This document shows, piece after piece, positions 43,301 through 55,000 of a DNA stretch of 64,000 nucleotides. The position numbers and the translations under genes were made by a program. Positions within the stretch are counted from its first letter, which is position 1. Every line of letters begins with the position of its first letter. The stretch is from Desulfosporosinus hippei DSM 8344 (lineage in GTDB: Bacteria; Bacillota; Desulfitobacteriia; Desulfitobacteriales; Desulfitobacteriaceae). The notes beneath the pieces were generated by a model. The model saw nothing but the letters and a program-made list of their open reading frames with translations. It was not told the origin of the DNA and did not search any database. The stretch is from positions 1 through 64,000 of the forward strand of contig NZ_FNCP01000015.1 in assembly GCF_900100785.1 (NCBI RefSeq). The letters run 5' to 3'.

Positions 43301-43446
43301 TCCAAATGAGGCGTTGGAATTTTAATAATTAATTTTTTTGCACTATTTTGACCTCTAAAGTCCCATTTTCGCAGGATTTTGGGTCTTTGCAATCGTGTCT
43401 CGATCTCAAACTTCACGAATAGCGACAGAACAACCAAAACTTCGCC

Positions 43447-43476
43447 TTGACGCTTTTCTTTAGCGTCGAGTATAAT
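43447..43476 (+). promoter_or_regulatory. Promoter of sigH
   Basis: TTGACG (43447-43452), 18-nt spacer, TATAAT (43471-43476). An inverted repeat GACGC/GCGTC (43449-43453 and 43463-43467) overlaps the -35 box and may be a regulatory site. Confidence 0.7.
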
Positions 43477-43548
43477 GAGGATGTTCTCGTGGACGAGGGC
43501 TAGCCGAGATTGCGTCTTCTTCGTGATGACATTGTAGGGGGGATCAAC

Positions 43549-44199
43549 TTGACTCTTCAAGCCCAACCAGAACTACCAGAATGTGAAATCATCGACGTTA
43601 TCGTGGATGAAGAGGTGGTTGAGCTTGCCAAGGAAGGCGACACTACAGCACTGGAGTATCTAATTAACAAATATAAAAACTTTGTTAGGGCCAAAGCGCG
43701 TTCTTACTTTCTGATTGGTGCTGATCGTGAAGATATTATCCAAGAGGGAATGATAGGACTTTATAAAGCAATTCGTGATTTTCGTGGGGACAAACTCTCC
43801 TCCTTTAGAGCGTTTGCAGAATTATGTATTACACGACAGATAATCACAGCAATTAAAACCGCGACGAGGCAAAAACACATTCCCTTAAACTCATATGTTT
43901 CCTTGAATAAGCCTATTTATGACGAAGATTCGGACAGGACTCTTCTCGATGTTATTTCTGGGACTCGAATTACCGATCCGGAAGAACTAATTATCAGCAG
44001 AGAAGAATTTGACGACATTGAAGAAAAAATGGGCGAGATCCTGAGTTCTTTAGAGTGGAAAGTACTGATGTCATACTTAGAGGGCAAATCTTATCAAGAG
44101 ATTGCTGTTGACTTGAGAAGACATGTAAAATCAATCGATAATGCGTTGCAGCGAGTTAAGAGAAAGCTCGAACGATATCTTGAACGTCGTGATGGATAA
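43549..44199 (+). CDS. sigH: RNA polymerase sigma factor SigH
   Basis: A 216-residue sigma-70 family factor controlling entry to sporulation or stationary phase. Region 2 is LINKYKNFVRAKARSYFLIGADREDIIQEGMIGLYKAI (approximately 33-70), and region 4 is LSSLEWKVLMSYLEGKSYQEIA with RVKRKLERYL. The TTG at 43549 is chosen because AGGGGGG lies six bases before; the open frame upstream lacks ATG. It follows rlmB as in Bacillus, with its own promoter. Confidence 0.93.
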   Translation: MTLQAQPELPECEIIDVIVDEEVVELAKEGDTTALEYLINKYKNFVRAKARSYFLIGADREDIIQEGMIGLYKAIRDFRGDKLSSFRAFAELCITRQIITAIKTATRQKHIPLNSYVSLNKPIYDEDSDRTLLDVISGTRITDPEELIISREEFDDIEEKMGEILSSLEWKVLMSYLEGKSYQEIAVDLRRHVKSIDNALQRVKRKLERYLERRDG

Positions 44200-44302
44200 T
44201 TTTACATATCTTTTATTTGCTAAAGTACTTGCATTTTATAAAGATTAGTGTTAGACTACGTAAGTGCCTTGAGGTTAATGCTTGTAGCTCGGGAAGATAT
44301 AG

Positions 44303-44378
44303 GCCGACGTAGCTCAATTGGCAGAGCAGCTGATTTGTAATCAGCAGGTTGCGGGTTCGAGTCCCATCGTCGGCTCCA
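44303..44378 (+). tRNA. tRNA-Thr (anticodon UGU)
   Basis: Acceptor GCCGACG/CGTCGGC, D-arm GCTC-GAGC, anticodon loop TTTGTAA with TGT, TTCGAGT T-loop and encoded CCA at 44376-44378. The T-stem has one mismatch. Confidence 0.93.
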
Positions 44379-44498
44379 TTTAGCAAATACTAGCCTTATC
44401 GGCTTTTTGCAAAATTTACTGTGCTGTAAAGTGTGCTTCTCTTCGGCATAAAAGGTTGACAGTGTCTATTGCACTTAGCGCAACTGAACAGTTATTAT

Positions 44499-44573
<75 letters not shown>

Positions 44574-44581
44574 AGAAAACT

Positions 44582-44603
44582 AGACAGCAAAGCTGTCTTT
44601 TTT
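44582..44603 (+). terminator. Terminator after the tRNA pair
   Basis: Stem AGACAGC-AAA-GCTGTCT followed by TTTTT. Confidence 0.9.
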
Positions 44604-44733
44604 GTTATTAGGTTGCACTTGACTAGGGTTATCATTGGATTTTGTGGCCATAGCCAATGGAACTGGATATCGAACCTTTAGTGAGGAAACGCCTAGGGGC
44701 TTGGTGTCAGCTAAGATCTATCAAGGCTTTTTC

Positions 44734-44762
44734 TTGACAGTCAAATTATCTTGTGATAAAGT
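44734..44762 (+). promoter_or_regulatory. Promoter of rpmG-secE-nusG
   Basis: TTGACA (44734-44739), 17-nt spacer, TAAAGT (44757-44762). Confidence 0.65.
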
Positions 44763-44817
44763 GTTTTGAGTAATGAAAAAATACAGCGTCCTACCGTTGT
44801 CCGGGAGGTGTTCGTGA

Positions 44818-44967
44818 ATGCGTGTCGGCATTATTTTAGCGTGTACTGATTGCAAGCACCGTAACTATGCTACTATGAAAAATAAGAAAAATAACCCAGA
44901 TCGCTTGGAAGCTCAAAAGTTTTGCAAGTTTTGCAAGAGTCACACTCTGCATAAGGAAACTAAGTAA
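44818..44967 (+). CDS. rpmG: 50S ribosomal protein L33, zinc-binding form
   Basis: A 49-residue L33 behind GGGAGGTG. It starts [19 protein letters not shown] and holds two CXXC pairs (CTDC near 9-12 and CKFC near 36-39), so it is the zinc-binding (C+) form. Too short for many gene finders but unmistakable, and in the expected place before secE. Confidence 0.95.
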   Translation: MRVGIILACTDCKHRNYATMKNKKNNPDRLEAQKFCKFCKSHTLHKETK

Positions 44968-45049
44968 TTTTTTTTTGCAAAGGTTTAGATGTACGCCAGG
45001 GGGCGTTGTCACGGAGTCGATGACTTGGAGTCTGTAAGGATGTGAAGTG

Positions 45050-45271
45050 ATGGGCGAGTTGAAGAAACCGGCCAATACTCAGAGCCAGAAAGATAAGGCG
45101 ATGGAGTATTTCCGCGGGGTTTTGAGCGAACTCAAGAAAGTTCATTGGCCAAGCCGCAGGCAATTGCTAACCTACACAGTTGTTGTGTTTTTTGCGGTTG
45201 CAATTGTATCTATTCTTATGTGGATTGTTGATAGCGGCTTAAGTGCGGCCTTGACTAAGCTGCTGCCCTAA
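45050..45271 (+). CDS. secE: Preprotein translocase subunit SecE
   Basis: Small essential subunit of the SecYEG channel. The 73-residue protein has the amphipathic helix motif FRGVLSELKKVHWPSRRQLLTY and a single C-terminal membrane helix (VVVFFAVAIVSILMWIVD). AAGGATGTGA lies upstream; ATG at 45050 is preferred over the adjoining GTG at 45047. Between rpmG and nusG as usual. Confidence 0.95.
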   Translation: MGELKKPANTQSQKDKAMEYFRGVLSELKKVHWPSRRQLLTYTVVVFFAVAIVSILMWIVDSGLSAALTKLLP

Positions 45272-45315
45272 ACATATAAAGTTTCAACGGCAGTGTCTGA
45301 GGAGGTCCCTGAGAA

Positions 45316-45843
45316 ATGGCAAAAAATTGGTTTGTAATTCATACCTATTCTGGCTATGAGAACAAGGTGAAAATGAATCTCGAAAAACGAGTCGAATCCA
45401 TGAACATGGAGGAGAAGATTTTCCGAGTTCTTGTTCCCATGGAAGATGAAATTGAATTCAAAAATGGTAAACAAAAGATTACCAAACGCAAGGTATATCC
45501 AGGCTATGTGCTCGTTGAAATGGAAATGACGGATGACTCATGGTATGTTGTTCGTAATACTCCGGGTGTAACGGGATTTGTCGGTTCTGGAACGAAGCCT
45601 ATCCCTTTGTTGGATAATGAGGTTGTTAGTATATTGCAGCAAATGGGAATGGATGAAATTCAGACTCGGGTCGACTTTGATATTAATCAGAGTGTCCAGG
45701 TTATTGCCGGTCCTTTCAAGGACTTCGTTGGAGTGGTACGAGAAATCCTTGCAGACAAAGGCAAGTTACGGGTTGAGGTATCTATGTTTGGCAGAGAAAC
45801 TCCCGTTGAACTTGAGTTCACGCAGGTTCAAAAATTAGATTAA
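45316..45843 (+). CDS. nusG: Transcription termination/antitermination factor NusG
   Basis: A 175-residue RNA polymerase-binding factor. The NGN domain (KNWFVIHTYSGYENKVKMNLE, YPGYVLVEMEMTDDSWYVVR, VTGFVG) is followed by a C-terminal KOW domain (QVIAGPFKDFVGVVREI). GGAGG precedes the ATG. It adjusts pausing and termination and couples transcription to translation. Confidence 0.96.
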   Translation: MAKNWFVIHTYSGYENKVKMNLEKRVESMNMEEKIFRVLVPMEDEIEFKNGKQKITKRKVYPGYVLVEMEMTDDSWYVVRNTPGVTGFVGSGTKPIPLLDNEVVSILQQMGMDEIQTRVDFDINQSVQVIAGPFKDFVGVVREILADKGKLRVEVSMFGRETPVELEFTQVQKLD

Positions 45844-45874
45844 AAGGTTATCCTAATAAGGGGGTGTATTGAAA

Positions 45875-46303
45875 ATGGCAAAGAAAGTAATTGGTTTGGT
45901 AAAATTAGCGATCAATGCAGGAAAGGCAACACCGGCACCTCCGGTTGGTCCAGCTTTGGGTCAGCACGGGGTCAATATTATGGGCTTTTGCAAAGAGTAT
46001 AATGAGCGTACCAAGGATCAAGTCGGGCTTATAATCCCGGTTGAGATTACTGTCTATGAAGACCGTTCGTTTACCTTTATTACCAAAACTCCACCGGCGG
46101 CAGTTTTGCTGAAGAAAGCTGCAAATATCAATTCTGGTTCTGCTGAACCTAATCGCAAGAAGGTTGCTTCTGTTCCTAAATCCAAAATTCGCGAAATTGC
46201 GGATACGAAGATGAAGGACTTAAATGCAGCCAGCATTGAAGCTGCAATGCGCATGATTGAAGGAACCGCGCGCAGCATGGGAATCGACGTCGTCGAAGGT
46301 TAA
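45875..46303 (+). CDS. rplK: 50S ribosomal protein L11
   Basis: A 142-residue GTPase-centre protein binding 23S rRNA. It contains the proline-rich hinge [19 protein letters not shown] and the C-terminal RNA-binding domain with [21 protein letters not shown] before the ATG at 45875 is preferred over TTG 45869. First gene of the L11-L1 pair. Confidence 0.97.
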   Translation: MAKKVIGLVKLAINAGKATPAPPVGPALGQHGVNIMGFCKEYNERTKDQVGLIIPVEITVYEDRSFTFITKTPPAAVLLKKAANINSGSAEPNRKKVASVPKSKIREIADTKMKDLNAASIEAAMRMIEGTARSMGIDVVEG

Positions 46304-46359
46304 TTTTAAAGAATTTTGTGGGAGGGCTTAGCCCGTGTAACCACAAGGAGGTTAATAGA

Positions 46360-47052
46360 ATGGCAAAAGTAGGTAAGAAGTATCAAGAGGCTGTAAAATC
46401 CTTTGATCGCATTGCTCTCTACGAACCAACAGAAGCATTAACAATTGTAAAAAATAATGCTAAAGCCAAGTTTGATGAGACTGTGGAGGCTGCCTTCAAA
46501 TTAGGTATTGATACCCGTCACGCTGATCAACAAATTCGTGGTGCTATTGTACTCCCGAATGGAACGGGTAAAACTCGTTCGGTGTTGGTATTTGCTAAAG
46601 GGGAAAAGGCCAAAGAGGCAGAACAAGCAGGAGCAGACTTTGTTGGAGCAGAAGATATGATTGCTAAGATTGAGCAAGGTTGGTTTGGCTTCGAAGTTGT
46701 TGTCGCAACCCCAGATATGATGGGTATGGTTGGTAAATTAGGACGGGTTCTCGGACCTAAAGGCCTCATGCCAAACCCAAAGACGGGGACGGTTACCTTT
46801 GATGTAACTCGTGCGATTAAGGAAATTAAGGCTGGTAAGATTGAATACCGTGCGGATAAGGCTGGCATTATACATGCACCAATCGGCAAAGCCTCATTCA
46901 GTGTTGAACAACTACTGGAAAATTATCGTGTACTTGGAGAGACTTTGCTTAAGGCAAAGCCTGCAGCTGCTAAAGGTCAATTTATGCGGAGTGTAACTGT
47001 GTCCTCTACGATGGGCCCAGGCGTACGCATTAACCCTGCAAAAGCAATCTAA
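46360..47052 (+). CDS. rplA: 50S ribosomal protein L1
   Basis: A 230-residue two-domain protein of the L1 stalk, binding 23S rRNA and its own mRNA. AAGGAGG precedes the ATG. Markers: [51 protein letters not shown]. The 56-base gap before it contains a GGGC-TTA-GCCC stem that could be part of the L1 autoregulatory site. Last gene of its transcript segment. Confidence 0.97.
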   Translation: MAKVGKKYQEAVKSFDRIALYEPTEALTIVKNNAKAKFDETVEAAFKLGIDTRHADQQIRGAIVLPNGTGKTRSVLVFAKGEKAKEAEQAGADFVGAEDMIAKIEQGWFGFEVVVATPDMMGMVGKLGRVLGPKGLMPNPKTGTVTFDVTRAIKEIKAGKIEYRADKAGIIHAPIGKASFSVEQLLENYRVLGETLLKAKPAAAKGQFMRSVTVSSTMGPGVRINPAKAI

Positions 47053-47064
47053 CTTACGGTATGC

Positions 47065-47093
47065 TTGACAGTGTTGGATAAATGGGGTAAACT
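47065..47093 (+). promoter_or_regulatory. Promoter of rplJ-rplL
   Basis: TTGACA (47065-47070), 17-nt spacer, TAAACT (47088-47093), directly before the L10 leader. Confidence 0.7.
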
Positions 47094-47107
47094 TATCAGG
47101 AATTTAA

Positions 47108-47221
47108 TAAGTCCGCTGTAGAAAGCAGGTGCCGAAAGGCTTAATGACCTGCCGAGGTTGGAAGATTACGCCGAAGATATCTATTTGGCATTCTTAACCT
47201 CTGCAAGCGCGGAGGTTTTTT
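47108..47221 (+). promoter_or_regulatory. L10 leader (ribosomal protein autoregulation) with terminator
   Basis: The region has the conserved L10-leader core (GCTGTAGAAAGCAGGTGCCG, then GACCTGCCGAGGTT) bound by the L10-L12 complex. It ends with the terminator AACCTCTGC-AAGC-GCGGAGGTT (47196-47217) and TTTT. L10-L12 binding would favour termination. Confidence 0.85.
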
Positions 47222-47261
47222 GTTGCTAATAAGTTTATCTAATCGGGAAGGAGGTACACAG

Positions 47262-47789
47262 ATGCTTAACATCGAAGAAAAAGGTCTAATAGTTTCGGAG
47301 ATTAAAGAAAAGTTTCAACAGTCTTCCGGTATTGTATTAGCTGACTATCGCGGTTTAACAGTTGCCCAAGTAACGCAATTACGTGCTCAATTACGTAAAG
47401 CTGGAGTGGAGTACCGGGTTTTGAAAAACAACCTCGTACGTCGCGCTGCTGATGAGTTAGGGGTAGAAGGGCTGGACTCTTATCTTAAGGGACCTACTGC
47501 ACTTGCTTTTAGTGCAGATCCTGTCGCTCCGGCTAAGATATTAACGGAGTTTGCTAAGGCAAATAAGTTAAAGACATTCCAAATTAAAGCTGGGGTACTT
47601 GAGGGAAAGGTTATTGGAGCAGAGGGCGTTAAAGCTCTTGCTGATCTGCCTTCTCGTGAGGTCTTACTGGCTATGGTCTTACGTGGTATGCAAGCTCCTC
47701 TTACAGGTATGGCTAACGTTCTTCAAGGTCCTATCCGTAAAATGGGATATGCTTTGGAGGAAGTGCGTAAGCTTAAGGCTGCACAATAA
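47262..47789 (+). CDS. rplJ: 50S ribosomal protein L10
   Basis: A 175-residue stalk-base protein that anchors L7/L12 dimers. It has the N-terminal rRNA-binding domain ([37 protein letters not shown]) and the C-terminal L12-binding helix. GAAGGAGG precedes the ATG at 47262. Regulated by the upstream leader. Confidence 0.97.
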   Translation: MLNIEEKGLIVSEIKEKFQQSSGIVLADYRGLTVAQVTQLRAQLRKAGVEYRVLKNNLVRRAADELGVEGLDSYLKGPTALAFSADPVAPAKILTEFAKANKLKTFQIKAGVLEGKVIGAEGVKALADLPSREVLLAMVLRGMQAPLTGMANVLQGPIRKMGYALEEVRKLKAAQ

Positions 47790-47887
47790 GGTATGTAGAA
47801 CTTCGATTTATTGAAGTGGATTCCTTTGGAATCAGTGAATGAATTAGTATAAATAAAATGATTATAATTTTAAGGGGGATATTAAAA

Positions 47888-48265
47888 ATGTCTAAAATTA
47901 ATGAAATTCTCGAAGCCGTAAAAGGCTTAACCGTTCTCGAGTTATCTGAACTTGTAAAGGCTTTTGAAGAAGAGTTTGGCGTAAGCGCAGCTGCTCCTGT
48001 AGCGGTTGCTGGTGGAGCAGCTGCTGCGGCTCCTGCAGCTGAAGCTGAAGAAAAAACTGAGTTTGACGTAATTCTCATGAACTGTGGCGCTTCTAAAATT
48101 GGAGTTATCAAAGTAGTTCGTGAAGCTACCGGACTAGGCCTCAAAGAAGCAAAAGACCTCGTTGACAATGCTCCAAAACCGGTTAAAGAGAAAGTCTCCA
48201 AAGACGAGGCTGAAGCTTTAAAAGCTAAATTGACTGAAGCTGGTGCAACTGTAGACGTTAAGTAA
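47888..48265 (+). CDS. rplL: 50S ribosomal protein L7/L12
   Basis: A 125-residue stalk protein recruiting translation factors. It shows the N-terminal dimerisation helices, the alanine-rich flexible hinge ([16 protein letters not shown]), and the C-terminal factor-binding domain with [28 protein letters not shown] precedes the ATG. A terminator follows. Confidence 0.97.
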   Translation: MSKINEILEAVKGLTVLELSELVKAFEEEFGVSAAAPVAVAGGAAAAAPAAEAEEKTEFDVILMNCGASKIGVIKVVREATGLGLKEAKDLVDNAPKPVKEKVSKDEAEALKAKLTEAGATVDVK

Positions 48266-48277
48266 TGCTTTTAATTT

Positions 48278-48309
48278 GAAGGTACTCTCTTCGTGTAGAG
48301 AGTACCTTC
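48278..48309 (+). terminator. Terminator/attenuator after rplL
   Basis: A 13-bp perfect stem GAAGGTACTCTCT with a 6-nt loop, followed by TTTAATTT. It may partly separate rplJL from rpoBC. Confidence 0.85.
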
Positions 48310-48398
48310 TTTAATTTGACGACAGGAATCAATGTTTCGGTCAAGCGTAGTAACACCAATATTTGTAAATGTCCAATGATATTAAATCAAATATTTCC

Positions 48399-48427
48399 TT
48401 GACAGAGGGTCTCTGTTTTGGTATACT
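48399..48427 (+). promoter_or_regulatory. Promoter of rpoBC
   Basis: TTGACA (48399-48404), 17-nt spacer, TATACT (48422-48427), giving a long leader of about 220 bases. Confidence 0.75.
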
Positions 48428-48655
48428 TTATAAATGTTACCATATGTAAATGGAATTTATTACTTAATCCATCCATGCTATGGTAATAAGTAAATAGCAA
48501 TAGATAATAAGGAGATATTATCTTTGAAATTGTCGGAATGATATTGAAAGATCATAAACAGTTAAGCGAGGTTCTTTTAAAGGCCTTGCTTTTGGCTGTA
48601 TATGTCAATATATTATGACCTCAATGAGAAAACCACACTGAGGGGTGAAACGTAA
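48428..48655 (+). other. Structured rpoB leader
   Basis: Holds a 7-bp stem GATAATA/TATTATC (48503-48509 and 48516-48522) with AAGGAG in its loop, and a terminator-like stem AAGCGAGG/CCTTGCTT (48564-48571 and 48584-48591) without a U-tract. A five-codon frame starts at TTG 48524 behind AAGGAG. This may be an attenuator, but no known class was recognised. Confidence 0.45.
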
Positions 48656-51600
48656 ATGTTCTATCCTGTTAAGGTTGGGACACGAGAGCGCTGGAGTTAC
48701 TCCAGAATCCGTGAGGTTCTCGACATGCCAAATTTAATTGAAATCCAGCAAAACTCCTATCGTTGGTTTCTTGATGAAGGGCTTCGCGATATGTTTCGCG
48801 ATATTTCGCCGATTCAAGATTTCACGGGCAATCTCGTTCTAGAATTTGTTGATTATAGTCTAGGAGATGCTAAATATCAGGTGGAGGAGTGCAAAGAACG
48901 CGATGTTACATATGCCGCGCCACTTCGCGTCAAGGTACGCCTGATCAACAAGGAAACTGGAGAAGTGAAGGAACAGGAAGTCTTTATGGGAGATTTCCCC
49001 TTGATGACAGACAAAGGAACCTTCATTATTAACGGGGCCGAACGTGTTATTGTTAGCCAACTTGTTCGCTCACCGGGAGTCTATTACTCAGAGCAAATTG
49101 ACCCGAGTGGGAAGAAGCTTTACGGGGCTACAGTTATTCCAAATCGTGGAGCTTGGTTGGAGTTTGAAACGGATGTTAATGATAATATCTTTGTAAGAGT
49201 TGACCGGACACGTAAACTACCCGGCACGGTTCTGATTCGTGCTTTGGGGTATGCCAGCAACGGTCAAATTCTTGAGTTATTTGATGATAATGAATATATC
49301 CGTGCTACCTTAGAAAGGGATAACTCAGAGTCAACCGAAGAAGCCTTGGTTGAAATCTATAAACGGTTAAGACCCGGCGAACCGCCGACGGTTGACAGTG
49401 CTCGTTCATTACTCGAAGCTTTGTTCTTTGATGCTAAACGCTATGATTTGGCTAAAGTCGGACGGTATAAGCTTAATAAGAAGCTTGGTCTGGATATCCC
49501 TATGGATGTACGACATTTAACCCGTGGTGATATTATTGCCAGCGTACAGCGGATGCTTGCCTTAATGAATGGAGAAGGTCATAGAGATGATATTGACCAT
49601 TTAGGCAATCGCAGACTGCGTTCGGTGGGAGAACTTCTACAGAATCAATTCCGGATTGGTCTATCTCGTATGGAACGTGTTGTACGTGAACGGATGACAA
49701 TTCAGGATGTTGAAGTCATTACGCCTCAAGTACTCATTAATATTCGCCCCGTCGTAGCAGCAATTAAAGAATTCTTTGGTAGTAGTCAGTTGTCTCAGTT
49801 TATGGATCAGACGAACCCGCTGGCGGAGTTGACTCACAAGCGTCGACTAAGTGCTTTAGGGCCTGGAGGATTAAGCAGAGAGCGTGCCGGTTTTGAGGTT
49901 CGTGACGTGCATCATTCTCACTATGGGAGGATGTGTCCGGTAGAGACCCCAGAGGGACCAAACATTGGCCTGATCGGATCCTTGAGTACTTTTGGTCGCA
50001 TTAATCCCTATGGCTTCATTGAGGCCCCTTACCGTAAGGCGGATAAGGAAGGTGCCAGAGTTACAGATGAGATTCATTATTTGACAGCAGACGAGGAAGA
50101 GAAATATATCGTTGCACAGGCGAACGCGCCCCTTGATGAGAACGGCAAGTTTATGGGGGAGAAAATCGATGGTCGTCATGGACCGGATTTTGTGCACGTA
50201 TCGCCAAATCAGGTTGACTATATGGACGTTTCGCCAAAACAAATGGTCTCCATTGCTACAGCCTTAATTCCTTTCTTGGAGCATGACGATGCGAACCGAG
50301 CTTTGATGGGCTCAAACATGCAGAGGCAGGCGGTACCCTTATTGCGAACTGATTCGCCTTATGTAGGTACGGGAATGGAATACAAGGCGGCTAAAGATTC
50401 CGGTGTCTGTGCCATCACTAAGCGCTCCGGAGTTATCAAAAGAGCAACAGCTGAAGAGATTATTGTTCTCGGCGATGATGGGATGACAGAGAAGCATAAA
50501 CTGCTTAAGTATTCCCGCTCTAACCAGGGTACTTGTATTAACCAACGGCCAATTGTTAAGAAGGGCGAGATAGTTGAGTCGGGTCAGATTATTGCGGATG
50601 GTCCGTCTACTGACCATGGCGAGTTGGCTTTGGGCAGGAACGTTTTAGTAGCCTTCATGACTTGGGAAGGATATAACTACGAGGACGCAATCTTAATTAG
50701 TGAAAAGCTGGTTAGAGAAGATTATTATACATCGATTCATATCGAAGAGTACGAATCAGATGCTCGTGATACGAAGCTTGGACCGGAAGAAATCACTCGC
50801 GACATTCCGAATGTCGGGGAAGATGTTTTGAAGGATCTTGATGAACGCGGAATTATACGTATTGGTGCTGAAGTTCGTCCCGGAGATATTCTGGTAGGAA
50901 AAGTGACGCCCAAAGGGGAAACAGAGTTAACGGCAGAAGAACGTTTGTTACGTGCTATTTTCGGAGAAAAGGCTCGTGAAGTGCGGGATACTTCTTTACG
51001 TGTGCCTCACGGAGAAGCCGGAAAAATAGTTGATGTTAAAGTGTTTACCCGTGAAAACGGGGATGAGTTATCTCCTGGTGTTAATCAACTTGTTCGTGTA
51101 TATATCGCTCAGAAACGAAAGATATCTGTCGGTGACAAGGTAGCAGGTCGCCACGGCAACAAGGGTGTTATTTCGAGGGTTATGCGTCAAGAAGATATGC
51201 CGTTTATGCCGGATGGTACACCGATTGAAGTGGTGTTAAATCCATTAGGTGTTCCTTCACGGATGAACATCGGGCAGGTTCTGGAGACGCACTTAGGAAG
51301 AGCGGCTAAGGCCTTGGGGATTCGTATTGCGACTCCGGTCTTTGACGGAGCAACTGAGGATGATATTTTTGAAACTTTAGAGAAGGCTGGCCTTTCCAGC
51401 GATGGAAAGACTATGCTCTATGATGGGCGTACAGGAGATCCTTTCGACAGCAAAATTACCGTTGGCTATATGTACGTTCTCAAACTTCACCATTTGGTTG
51501 ACGACAAGATTCATGCTCGTTCGACAGGCCCCTACTCTTTAGTTACACAGCAACCCTTGGGTGGAAAAGCTCAATTTGGTGGTCAACGTTTTGGAGAAAT

Positions 51601-52024
51601 GGAAGTCTGGGCCTTGGAGGCATATGGGGCTGCATATACTCTGCAGGAAATTCTCACAGTTAAGTCAGACGATGTGGTTGGTCGAGTAAAGACCTATGAA
51701 GCCATCGTTAAAGGAGAGAATATTCCTGAACCGGGAATTCCAGAATCCTTTAAAGTATTAATCAAAGAAATGCAGAGTTTGGGTCTTGACGTAAGAGTCT
51801 TGGCAGCAGATGATCGGGAAATTGAGATTCATGATACCGATGAGGATATAACGGAAACCGCAAAGGAACTTGGCATCGATTTACATGAAGAACTTCCACT
51901 TCCTGCAACTCGCGTAGCTGGTGAGCCAGATCAGGAGGATAACGTTGATGAGGAAGATCCTCTCGATGAGTTGAATGTTGAAGTCCTAGAGGAAGAAGAT
52001 ATAGATCTTGGCGATCTCAATTAG
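48656..52024 (+). CDS. rpoB: DNA-directed RNA polymerase subunit beta
   Basis: A 1122-residue catalytic core subunit. The rifampicin-binding cluster reads [18 protein letters not shown] followed by [14 protein letters not shown], with no classic resistance change visible. The DEDAILISE-like segment ([13 protein letters not shown]), [12 protein letters not shown] and the C-terminal [24 protein letters not shown] are intact. The C-terminal tail is acidic and family-typical in length. GAGGGGTG precedes the ATG. Co-transcribed with rpoC. Confidence 0.98.
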   Translation: MFYPVKVGTRERWSYSRIREVLDMPNLIEIQQNSYRWFLDEGLRDMFRDISPIQDFTGNLVLEFVDYSLGDAKYQVEECKERDVTYAAPLRVKVRLINKETGEVKEQEVFMGDFPLMTDKGTFIINGAERVIVSQLVRSPGVYYSEQIDPSGKKLYGATVIPNRGAWLEFETDVNDNIFVRVDRTRKLPGTVLIRALGYASNGQILELFDDNEYIRATLERDNSESTEEALVEIYKRLRPGEPPTVDSARSLLEALFFDAKRYDLAKVGRYKLNKKLGLDIPMDVRHLTRGDIIASVQRMLALMNGEGHRDDIDHLGNRRLRSVGELLQNQFRIGLSRMERVVRERMTIQDVEVITPQVLINIRPVVAAIKEFFGSSQLSQFMDQTNPLAELTHKRRLSALGPGGLSRERAGFEVRDVHHSHYGRMCPVETPEGPNIGLIGSLSTFGRINPYGFIEAPYRKADKEGARVTDEIHYLTADEEEKYIVAQANAPLDENGKFMGEKIDGRHGPDFVHVSPNQVDYMDVSPKQMVSIATALIPFLEHDDANRALMGSNMQRQAVPLLRTDSPYVGTGMEYKAAKDSGVCAITKRSGVIKRATAEEIIVLGDDGMTEKHKLLKYSRSNQGTCINQRPIVKKGEIVESGQIIADGPSTDHGELALGRNVLVAFMTWEGYNYEDAILISEKLVREDYYTSIHIEEYESDARDTKLGPEEITRDIPNVGEDVLKDLDERGIIRIGAEVRPGDILVGKVTPKGETELTAEERLLRAIFGEKAREVRDTSLRVPHGEAGKIVDVKVFTRENGDELSPGVNQLVRVYIAQKRKISVGDKVAGRHGNKGVISRVMRQEDMPFMPDGTPIEVVLNPLGVPSRMNIGQVLETHLGRAAKALGIRIATPVFDGATEDDIFETLEKAGLSSDGKTMLYDGRTGDPFDSKITVGYMYVLKLHHLVDDKIHARSTGPYSLVTQQPLGGKAQFGGQRFGEMEVWALEAYGAAYTLQEILTVKSDDVVGRVKTYEAIVKGENIPEPGIPESFKVLIKEMQSLGLDVRVLAADDREIEIHDTDEDITETAKELGIDLHEELPLPATRVAGEPDQEDNVDEEDPLDELNVEVLEEEDIDLGDLN

Positions 52025-52050
52025 TCCCCGGACGAAAGGAGCGATAAGGA

Positions 52051-55000
52051 TTGCTTGACGTCAATAACTTCGACCGTATGCGTATCGGTTTAGCTTCTCC
52101 GGATATGATTCGGGAATGGTCATTTGGAGAAGTAAAGAAGCCAGAAACTATTAACTATCGGACCTTAAAGCCGGAACGTGAAGGTTTGTTTTGTGAAAAA
52201 ATCTTTGGCCCTACCCGAGATTGGGAGTGTCACTGCGGGAAATACAAGAGAGTTCGCTATAAAGGAATTGTCTGTGATCGTTGCGGAGTTGAAGTAACAC
52301 GATCAAAAGTTCGCCGCGAGCGGATGGGTCACATTGTTCTTGCGGCTCCTGTATCACATATCTGGTATTTTAAAGGGATTCCGAGTCGTATGGGGTTGCT
52401 TTTAGACATGTCCCCACGTGCTTTAGAAAAAGTGTTATATTTTGTTTCATATATTGTCACAGACTCTGGCGATACTTCTTTAATGAAGAAGCAGCTCCTC
52501 ACTGAAACGGAGTATAGGGAATATCGTGATAAATATGGAGATCGTTTTAAAGCCAGCATGGGCGCGGAAGCGGTTAAAGAATTACTCGCTGAAATGGATT
52601 TGGAAAAACTTAATGAAGAACTTCGAATTGAGCTAAAGGAAGTATCCGGACAGCGAAAAATCCGAGCTATTCGTCGTCTTGAAGTTGTAGAAGCTTTTAA
52701 GTCCTCCGGCAATCGTCCTGACTGGATGATCATGGATGTTGTACCGGTAATCCCACCGGAACTACGACCTATGGTGCAACTGGACGGTGGTCGATTTGCT
52801 ACATCGGATCTTAATGACCTCTATCGTCGGGTAATCAACAGAAATAATCGTCTAAAACGTCTATTAGATCTGGGTGCGCCTGATATTATTGTGCGAAACG
52901 AAAAAAGAATGCTCCAAGAGGCAGTCGATGCATTGATTGATAATGGCCGCCGTGGTCGTCCTGTGACCGGCCCTGGAAACAGGCCGCTTAAGTCCCTCAG
53001 CGATATGTTAAAAGGGAAGCAAGGCCGTTTCCGTCAGAACTTATTAGGTAAGCGGGTGGATTATTCAGGTCGATCGGTTATCGTAGTTGGCCCAAATCTC
53101 AAGCTTCATCAGTGTGGTCTGCCTAAAGAAATGGCGTTGGAACTCTTTAAGCCATTTGTGATGAAAAAGCTTGTTAATGAAGGTCATGCACATAATATCA
53201 AAAGTGCCAAACGCATGGTCGAACGGGTACGTGCCGAGGTATGGGATGTTCTTGAAGAGGTTATCTCAGATCATCCAGTCCTTTTGAATCGTGCACCAAC
53301 TCTTCACCGTTTAGGAATTCAGGCCTTTGAGCCAATTTTGGTCGAAGGTCGAGCTCTGCAGATTCACCCATTAGTTTGTACAGCGTATAATGCTGACTTC
53401 GACGGCGACCAGATGGCAGTTCACGTGCCATTGTCGGCAGAGGCTCAGTCTGAAGCGAGACTGTTAATGCTCTCAGCTCATAATATCCTTAACCCAAAAG
53501 ATGGCAGACCTGTTGCCACTCCTACTCAGGATATGGTATTAGGATCCTATTATCTGACGATGCAGAGACCGGGAGCTTTTGGCGAAGGGAAAATTTTCAA
53601 GGATTACGACGAAGCTGTTTTAGCCTACGATACTAAAGAGGTTCACTTGCAGGCTAAGATTAAAGTTCGACGTAATGATGGGAAACTGTTGGAGACAACG
53701 GTTGGCCGTCTGATATTTAACTCTGTCATCCCTCCTCAAATTGGATATTTCAATGAAGTAGTCGGCAAAAAAGGACTTGCGGATATTGTTGCTAAGACTT
53801 ATCGTAAGGCAGGCTATGAAGCGACAGCCCAATTGTTAGATGGACTGAAGAGTCAAGGTTTCAAGTTTTCAACCAGAGCAGGTATGACTGTTGGTTTAAC
53901 AGACATTACCGTACCAAAGGAGAAAACAGAGATCCTCACTGCTGCGGATGCTTCTGTTGCAAAGACGGAATTACAATATCGGCGCGGTTTAATAACCAAC
54001 GAAGAGAGATACAATCTAGTCATTGATACTTGGGCAAAAGCTACAAAAACTGTAACCCAAGCTTTAATGGATTCTTTAGATGAGTTTAACCCGGTCTATA
54101 TGATGGCGACATCTGGTGCCCGTGGTAATATTCAGCAGCTTAGACAATTAGCAGGAATGAGGGGACTTATGGCAGACCCTTCCGGACGAACTATCGAGTT
54201 GCCTATTAAAGCAAATTTCCGTGAAGGACTTACGGTTCTAGAGTACTTTATTTCTTCTCACGGTGCTCGTAAAGGTCTGGCCGATACTGCCCTAAGAACT
54301 GCTGACTCAGGTTACCTGACACGGCGATTGGTAGACGTCTCTCAAGATGTGATTGTACGGGAAGAGGATTGCGGAACCTTAAACGGCATTATGGTCGAGG
54401 ATATCAAAGATGGCCCGGAAATAATCGAGCCGTTGGTAGATCGTCTTGTTGGTCGTTTTGTCTTAGAGGATCTGCTTCATCCTGAGACCGGAGAAGTCTT
54501 GGCTTCGCCGGATACTGAAATGACAGAAGAACAAGCCGCTGAAATTGCACAATGTTGCGAATCGGCAGTGATTCGTTCGGTCTTAACCTGCAAATCACGG
54601 TACGGAGTATGTAAGAAATGTTATGGTCGAAATTTAGCAACAGGTAGACCGGTTGAGATGGGGGAAGCAGTAGGGATTATTGCCGCTCAATCCATCGGGG
54701 AACCTGGAACTCAGTTGACCATGCGTACCTTCCACACCGGGGGAGTTGCCGGAGATGATATTACCCAAGGTCTTCCACGGGTAGAGGAGCTATTCGAAGC
54801 ACGTAAACCTAAGGGTCAAGCGATCATCGCAGAAACAGTCGGAAAAGTCTCGATCAGCGAGATTAAGGGACGACGTGAGGTAGATCTTCTCACAGAGGCG
54901 GATGAACACATCGTTTATTCTATCCCCTATGGCTCCAGGCTTTGTGTTAAAGAAGGACAGATGGTCGAAGCTGGGGATGAATTAACTGAAGGTAGTATTA

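Noticed and set aside
48524-48541. Five-codon frame behind AAGGAG in the rpoB leader
   Set aside because: Too short to support as a gene; only listed as part of the leader structure.
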